Below, one piece after another: positions 15,601-18,060 of a stretch of DNA of 18,060 nt (within the stretch, counting starts at the first letter, position 1; each line of letters opens with the position of its first letter). Origin of the DNA: an uncultured Clostridia bacterium (GTDB lineage Bacteria > Bacillota > Clostridia > Oscillospirales > CAG-272). The DNA lies in contig CAMZFG010000003.1 of the NCBI GenBank assembly GCA_947306035.1, forward strand, positions 1-18,060. The letters run 5' to 3'. The position numbers were made by a program, and so were the translations under genes. The notes beneath the pieces are model-generated. The model saw only the letters and a program-made list of their open reading frames with translations, searched no databases and was not told the DNA's origin.

Positions 15601-16999
15601 CGACCCCACGGTGTACCCGCTGGCCCTTAACGACGACGGCAGCGTGATGCGCAACAAGAACACCGGCTACGTCGTCGGCGGCGTGGACTACGTTTACAGC
15701 GGTTCCGGCAGTACGTATCCCGGCGATATCCGCGTTTCGCAGTACGCCATGAACAACATCAGCGTGGCTCTCGGCGGCAACTCATCTTACAACCCCGCCA
15801 AACTGGAGATCATCACCCGCACGGCCACGTCGGGCGGCTATGCGCTGATCCGTGACGAGAGCGGCTATAACAACGCCAACAGCGTGGCCAGCGGCTACGG
15901 CGACATTCCCTCGGACACGCGCAGCAACCGCCGGCTCGCCTCGGATCTGGGCCTGAAAAAGTACACCAGCGCCCGCGATCAGCTGGAAGATCTCTTTAAC
16001 CCCGAAAACGCCAACGGCGTGCGGGTCGCCAGTTCCAACATTTACGGTCTGCACTTCATGAACCTGACCACGAACACCAGCATCGGCGACAACACGCACC
16101 GCATCACCGTGCCGACGGCGTGGATCAACGGCACCCGCTACACCGATTACGTCATGCCGACCGACTGCATCGACTTCAACCTCATGCAGCGCGGTTCCAT
16201 CAACTTCTTTGCCGGTTCCTACTTTATCAGCGGCAACCAGTCGAACGACACGTTCTTCGCCCTTTATAAAGTGGTGCGCGGCAACGACGGCTCTCTGCAA
16301 TCGGTCATCGAGATCGAACAGGTCTACGGCAATCCCACCAACGATCTGGCGCCCGTCTATTACAAACTTTCCGGTCTGTCCGGCTATACCACCGACGGCA
16401 AGACGTTTTTGACGAACGATCAATGGAACGCTCTGCCCTCCACCTCCAAAACGCTGCTGTTCGATATGGACTGGGTCACCATGAGCAACGGCAACACCAT
16501 GGTCAACAACGCGGTGTATTACTTTGAGATCCCCGTCAACGAGGGCGAGTACGCCCTGGGATCCGTGACCGGCAACAAGACCGGCGCTTACCTGATGTAT
16601 CTGGATATCGGCGCCAGCGACACGGCCATCTCCTACCGCGACGGCGCGGCGGGTTCGGCGCTCGGCACCATCGACTACGTCTATCACAACAGCGGCGACG
16701 TCATCACCGTCACCACCGTGCCCGACGTGCTGCCCCAGAACGAAGACTATCAGTACTACTACGCCTCGCTGTGTATGATGGGGTCGCAAAACGACTACCA
16801 GGAGCAGCCCGGCGACCCGTTCTTCAACATCAATCAGGCCAAGATCTACGTGCGGCGAACGATCGACGCCGTGGACGACAGCAACATACCCGTCATGCAC
16901 TTTGATATCCGGTGTGCCGACGAAAAGTATTTCCGCACCGTGCCCTACTCCGCGCTGGCCGACCCCATCGTGCGTACCGACGGCGCCTATTCCCCTTGA
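12647..16999 (+). CDS. Very large secreted repeat protein, putative c-di-GMP-regulated matrix/adhesin
   Basis: A 1450-aa protein without a family name I can give. Residues 11-34 are a hydrophobic export segment ending in VYAYF (34-38), the same signature as its two neighbours. Residues about 108-260 contain WGTAENPYLIS (110-120), a PIG...PFIG stretch and VGLFGTIG (232-239), a pattern seen in GLUG-type beta-helix surface proteins. Residues 506-921 hold four tandem units keyed by DGxGxYL. Residues 922-1450 are beta-rich and unassigned. Composition is rich in Asn, Tyr, Thr and Ser with very few Cys. There is no LPXTG, no C-terminal membrane helix and no S-layer homology motif, so it is either released or held by the N-terminal segment. 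AAAGGAG at 12633-12639 supports the ATG. It lies 35 nt after the first gene and 36 nt before the third. Confidence 0.82.
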   Translation: MRNAPKKAHRFKTVWLTALIIVVMLTIVAASTAVYAYFSTRVYVYTSDGDRQVAKLGMRLNLLFDRIVPYNENHATHDGEVTAGTSLGIIKSIDEEGNVTYYEYDPTAEWGTAENPYLISEVRHLHNLSALQSIGYFEDLYIKYNYENEDVNGTYLETAVMPYFLVCDSDGTPATVDGTGFTISPIGTDEYPFIGYVGGAFAEGTTTVGGLDSNTSAIYNLQVTARDDRVDVGLFGTIGYLGTEPDENAVDQTFVGAVSIIRDLLLYDVQVKVTDHTWVEDLTHRFMHDAGDNDVSHENHHIGILVGHVEYASIEYISVYYSSDDIAAIDLSHTTAGSTSSTTPNYLSSSGILGFIYNLNPNLVIDENGAYNVAASSGKSSEYVHAIGAGNDWGGSVDMYKMYNTLTDVYNSGDAHVVQYPSAKTVTIDREGNRTETITAHSNVTVNLNGNNRTLTGIAWDEDATASYVFGTRATGDGFRYLYGQKEFALTQTVTTVTYTDEDASVISDGQGHYLNLSNGALAVGNSAETATKWRFGTGNTKTIYTQVGDNVYYLRSNSNTLTVTTTAGSATAWTFSNNRISYNNYYLTYNNGGWTLSNITSYYLIHDGNGHYLNAAANDFSTGTVESEATKWTFSAPNGSGTISTKIGNTTYYLRNYNNGTLQVSSTTSTNWTSSANAIYNGDYYLAIDSNNNWGLTTNDSGTLIGDGNGNYLSLPSATPANGAAVGNADNAGEATIWTIANTGVIYTHSGNYYYYLRNNGGSLVLYRSNSLNTSSNNNRTQWTVANGRISNNNYYIVSNNGSWSLSTLPTPTYYLIHDGNGNYLSGSATNAAPTNATESTAALWSQANDGRLSLQSNTSYSLMYYYYRWGGGAQYIYIANGNQRAYYHYNNGYLSATYNNTTYYARFNNNAWTYTTNQAQATPITMTEVSPTVDLTLIDKSTVVSTTVQHAQHNYDYTLTLTDATFENWKTSETHNENITYTSDPTVYPLALNDDGSVMRNKNTGYVVGGVDYVYSGSGSTYPGDIRVSQYAMNNISVALGGNSSYNPAKLEIITRTATSGGYALIRDESGYNNANSVASGYGDIPSDTRSNRRLASDLGLKKYTSARDQLEDLFNPENANGVRVASSNIYGLHFMNLTTNTSIGDNTHRITVPTAWINGTRYTDYVMPTDCIDFNLMQRGSINFFAGSYFISGNQSNDTFFALYKVVRGNDGSLQSVIEIEQVYGNPTNDLAPVYYKLSGLSGYTTDGKTFLTNDQWNALPSTSKTLLFDMDWVTMSNGNTMVNNAVYYFEIPVNEGEYALGSVTGNKTGAYLMYLDIGASDTAISYRDGAAGSALGTIDYVYHNSGDVITVTTVPDVLPQNEDYQYYYASLCMMGSQNDYQEQPGDPFFNINQAKIYVRRTIDAVDDSNIPVMHFDIRCADEKYFRTVPYSALADPIVRTDGAYSP
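14162..15409 (+). repeat. Four tandem ~100-aa coding repeats in the large surface protein
   Basis: Units start at residues 506, 603, 703 and 815 (DNA 14162, 14453, 14753, 15089). The DGxGxYL key aspartates are at 509, 608, 708 and 820, so spacing is 99, 100 and 112. Units 1-3 each hold three sub-modules of a YL/YYL strand followed by a Trp strand: GHYLN..TKWRF, VYYLR..TAWTF and NYYLT..GGWTL in unit 1. Unit 4 is degenerate in the middle. Units 2 and 4 open with the same YYLIHDGNG at near-identical DNA, suggesting recent duplication. Unit 2 (98 residues, 603-700) has 15 Asn and 9 Tyr. A threefold beta fold, such as a trefoil-like carbohydrate-binding module, is possible but unproven. Confidence 0.88.
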
Positions 17000-17035
17000 T
17001 CTTCTCTTAAATCTTAACGAAAGGAGCGCCCCGTC

Positions 17036-17737
17036 ATGGACAAAGAGCGCGTCAAGCAAATACTCAAAACGCCCCATCTTCTCGTCTCCGGCCTGACCAT
17101 TCTGGGGCTCTCCGTTCTGTTCGTCATGATCCTGATGATCTACAACAATCCCGCCTACGCCTGGTTTTCCCGCAATTTCAACACGGACAGCGGCGGCATG
17201 GGCATCGGCACGGGGCAAAGCGCCGCCGTATTCAAATATGCCGAGCCTTCCGGCAACGGTTGGGGGGCCGATACGACGTTCGTCACAAACGGCACGGCCG
17301 ATCTTACCAAATGCCTGAACAAACCCGGCGACACCTATACCTTCCGGCTGACCGTGACCAACACGGGCGAGCAGGATATTCCCTTTACCAAACTCGGGCT
17401 CGTCACGCCGAAAGCGGGCGACGAAGTGCCCGTCACCGACGACGAGGACGTCGACCATTACCTCGGCACGCAGATCTACGTCAAGGTGCTCAACGTCAAC
17501 GGCACGCCCGTGGCCGATCCCCCTGCCGTCTATCTGCTGACGCTGTCGGCGGGCGAACCCGTTTTTGAGGACAAAGTGCTGTATACCTTCGGCTCCGAGC
17601 AAACGCTGCGGCCGGGCAATTCCATGAATTTCGTGCTGGAATTCACCTTTGAAAACCTCAACGAGCCGCAGGACGTTTTTCAGGATTTCGGCGTTTCCAA
17701 CGACGGCGTGTGCAAACGGGCGTTTCTGATCGAGTGA
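17036..17737 (+). CDS. TasA/camelysin-like secreted protein, third gene of c-di-GMP-controlled operon
   Basis: A 233-aa protein. After a cytoplasmic basic stretch (KERVKQILKTPH), a hydrophobic helix at residues 15-36 runs into NPAYAWFSRNF (38-48), the YAWF signature of SipW-dependent TasA/CalY proteins. A Gly-rich linker follows. The mature part carries LNKPGDTYTFRLTVTNTG (94-111) and LRPGNSMNFVLEFTF (191-205), the paired 'PGD...F.v.n.G' and 'l.PG' strands of TasA-type beta sandwiches. It is acidic overall, with a DDEDVD patch at 135-140. Whether the helix is cleaved or kept as an anchor cannot be told. AAAGGAG at 17020-17026 precedes the ATG. It is the last gene before the shared terminator, and probably a fibre subunit or anchor for the 1450-aa protein. 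Confidence 0.8.
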   Translation: MDKERVKQILKTPHLLVSGLTILGLSVLFVMILMIYNNPAYAWFSRNFNTDSGGMGIGTGQSAAVFKYAEPSGNGWGADTTFVTNGTADLTKCLNKPGDTYTFRLTVTNTGEQDIPFTKLGLVTPKAGDEVPVTDDEDVDHYLGTQIYVKVLNVNGTPVADPPAVYLLTLSAGEPVFEDKVLYTFGSEQTLRPGNSMNFVLEFTFENLNEPQDVFQDFGVSNDGVCKRAFLIE

Positions 17738-17750
17738 CCGCACGCAAAAC

Positions 17751-17778
17751 AAAAAGGCAGTCTTTCGACTGCCTTTTT
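17751..17778. terminator. Bidirectional intrinsic terminator between matrix operon and rplS
   Basis: A perfect 12-bp stem (AAAAAGGCAGTC, TTTC loop, GACTGCCTTTTT) flanked by A-runs on the left and T-runs on the right, so it works on both strands. It closes the plus-strand operon and the minus-strand rplS transcript, whose stop codon is 11 nt away. Confidence 0.94.
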
Positions 17779-17789
17779 GCTTGGAAAAC

Positions 17790-18060
17790 TCAGATCTTCT
17801 CTTTGACCTTAGAGGCCTTGCCCACGCGGCCGCGCAGGTAGTAGAGTTTGGCGCGGCGCACTTTGCCCACGCGCAGAACGTCTACCTTGACGACGTTGGG
17901 AGAGTGAATGGGAAACGTTTTTTCAACGCCCACACCGTAGGAGATACGGCGCACCGTGAACGTTTCGGAAATGCCGCCGCCGTGCTTGGCGATGACCGTT
18001 CCCTCATACATCTGAATTCTCTCTTTGGTGCCCTCAACGATCTTGTTGTGCACGCGAACG
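17790..18060 (-). CDS. rplS: 50S ribosomal protein L19, C-terminal part (5' end off window)
   Basis: About 89 C-terminal residues of L19 (usually near 115 aa) are visible. L19 lies at the interface of the ribosomal subunits. Signature stretches are [16 protein letters not shown], the highly conserved [46 protein letters not shown], and the basic end [10 protein letters not shown]. The reading frame stays open to the window edge, with VRV before the HNK stretch, so the GTG at 18051-18053 is an internal valine codon and not the start. The gene converges on the matrix operon. In Firmicutes rplS usually follows rimM-trmD, which would lie to the right. Confidence 0.96.
   Translation of the reverse strand, partial: VRVHNKIVEGTKERIQMYEGTVIAKHGGGISETFTVRRISYGVGVEKTFPIHSPNVVKVDVLRVGKVRRAKLYYLRGRVGKASKVKEKI

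Noticed and set aside
15782..17752. A 656-codon open frame on the minus strand under the giant surface gene
   Set aside because: It spans the junction between two plus-strand genes with good ribosome sites, has shadow-type composition, and has no promoter or recognisable domain.

Overview
The window looks like the chromosome of a fairly GC-rich anaerobic Firmicute of class Clostridia, probably an uncultured gut-type lineage. This is inferred from the conserved order nusB ... xseA-xseB-ispA ... tlyA ... argR-recN, near-consensus sigma-A promoters, strong AGGAGG-type ribosome sites, a rubredoxin, a GTP-type PEP carboxykinase and a class-I cyclic-di-GMP riboswitch. I see no transposase, integrase, phage gene, tRNA, rRNA or CRISPR array.

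Left half (1-7481, minus strand): one tightly packed housekeeping operon read right to left. The order is nusB, a TsaD/Kae1-like paralogue, xseA, xseB, ispA, a DUF212 (divergent PAP2) membrane protein, tlyA, nadK, argR and recN (cut by the window edge). Gaps run from 20 nt down to overlaps. It starts at a near-perfect promoter (TTGACA, 17 nt, TATAAT). Compared with the Bacillus cluster, dxs is absent between ispA and tlyA and the DUF212 gene sits there instead. Upstream lies a monocistronic rubredoxin with its own promoter and terminator.

Middle (7874-11557, plus strand): a SpoVB/MurJ-type lipid-linked oligosaccharide flippase, then pckG (GTP-dependent PEP carboxykinase) with its own promoter and terminator.

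Right half (11580-17778, plus strand): the most interesting part. A perfect consensus promoter drives a leader of about 170 nt. It holds a class-I c-di-GMP (GEMM-I) riboswitch aptamer whose 3' strand is also the 5' arm of an intrinsic terminator. Three genes follow. Each encodes a secreted or surface protein with an N-terminal hydrophobic segment ending in a YAWL/YAYF/YAWF signature, as in TasA/camelysin (SipW-type) matrix proteins. They are a 274-aa protein, a 1450-aa protein with four repeats of about 100 aa rich in Asn, Tyr, Ser and Thr, and a 233-aa TasA-like protein. The layout suggests that high c-di-GMP permits read-through and production of an extracellular matrix or fibre. No SipW peptidase gene is in the window, so the processing partner must lie elsewhere.

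Far right: rplS (ribosomal protein L19, minus strand, 5' end off the window) converges on the matrix operon and shares a bidirectional terminator with it.
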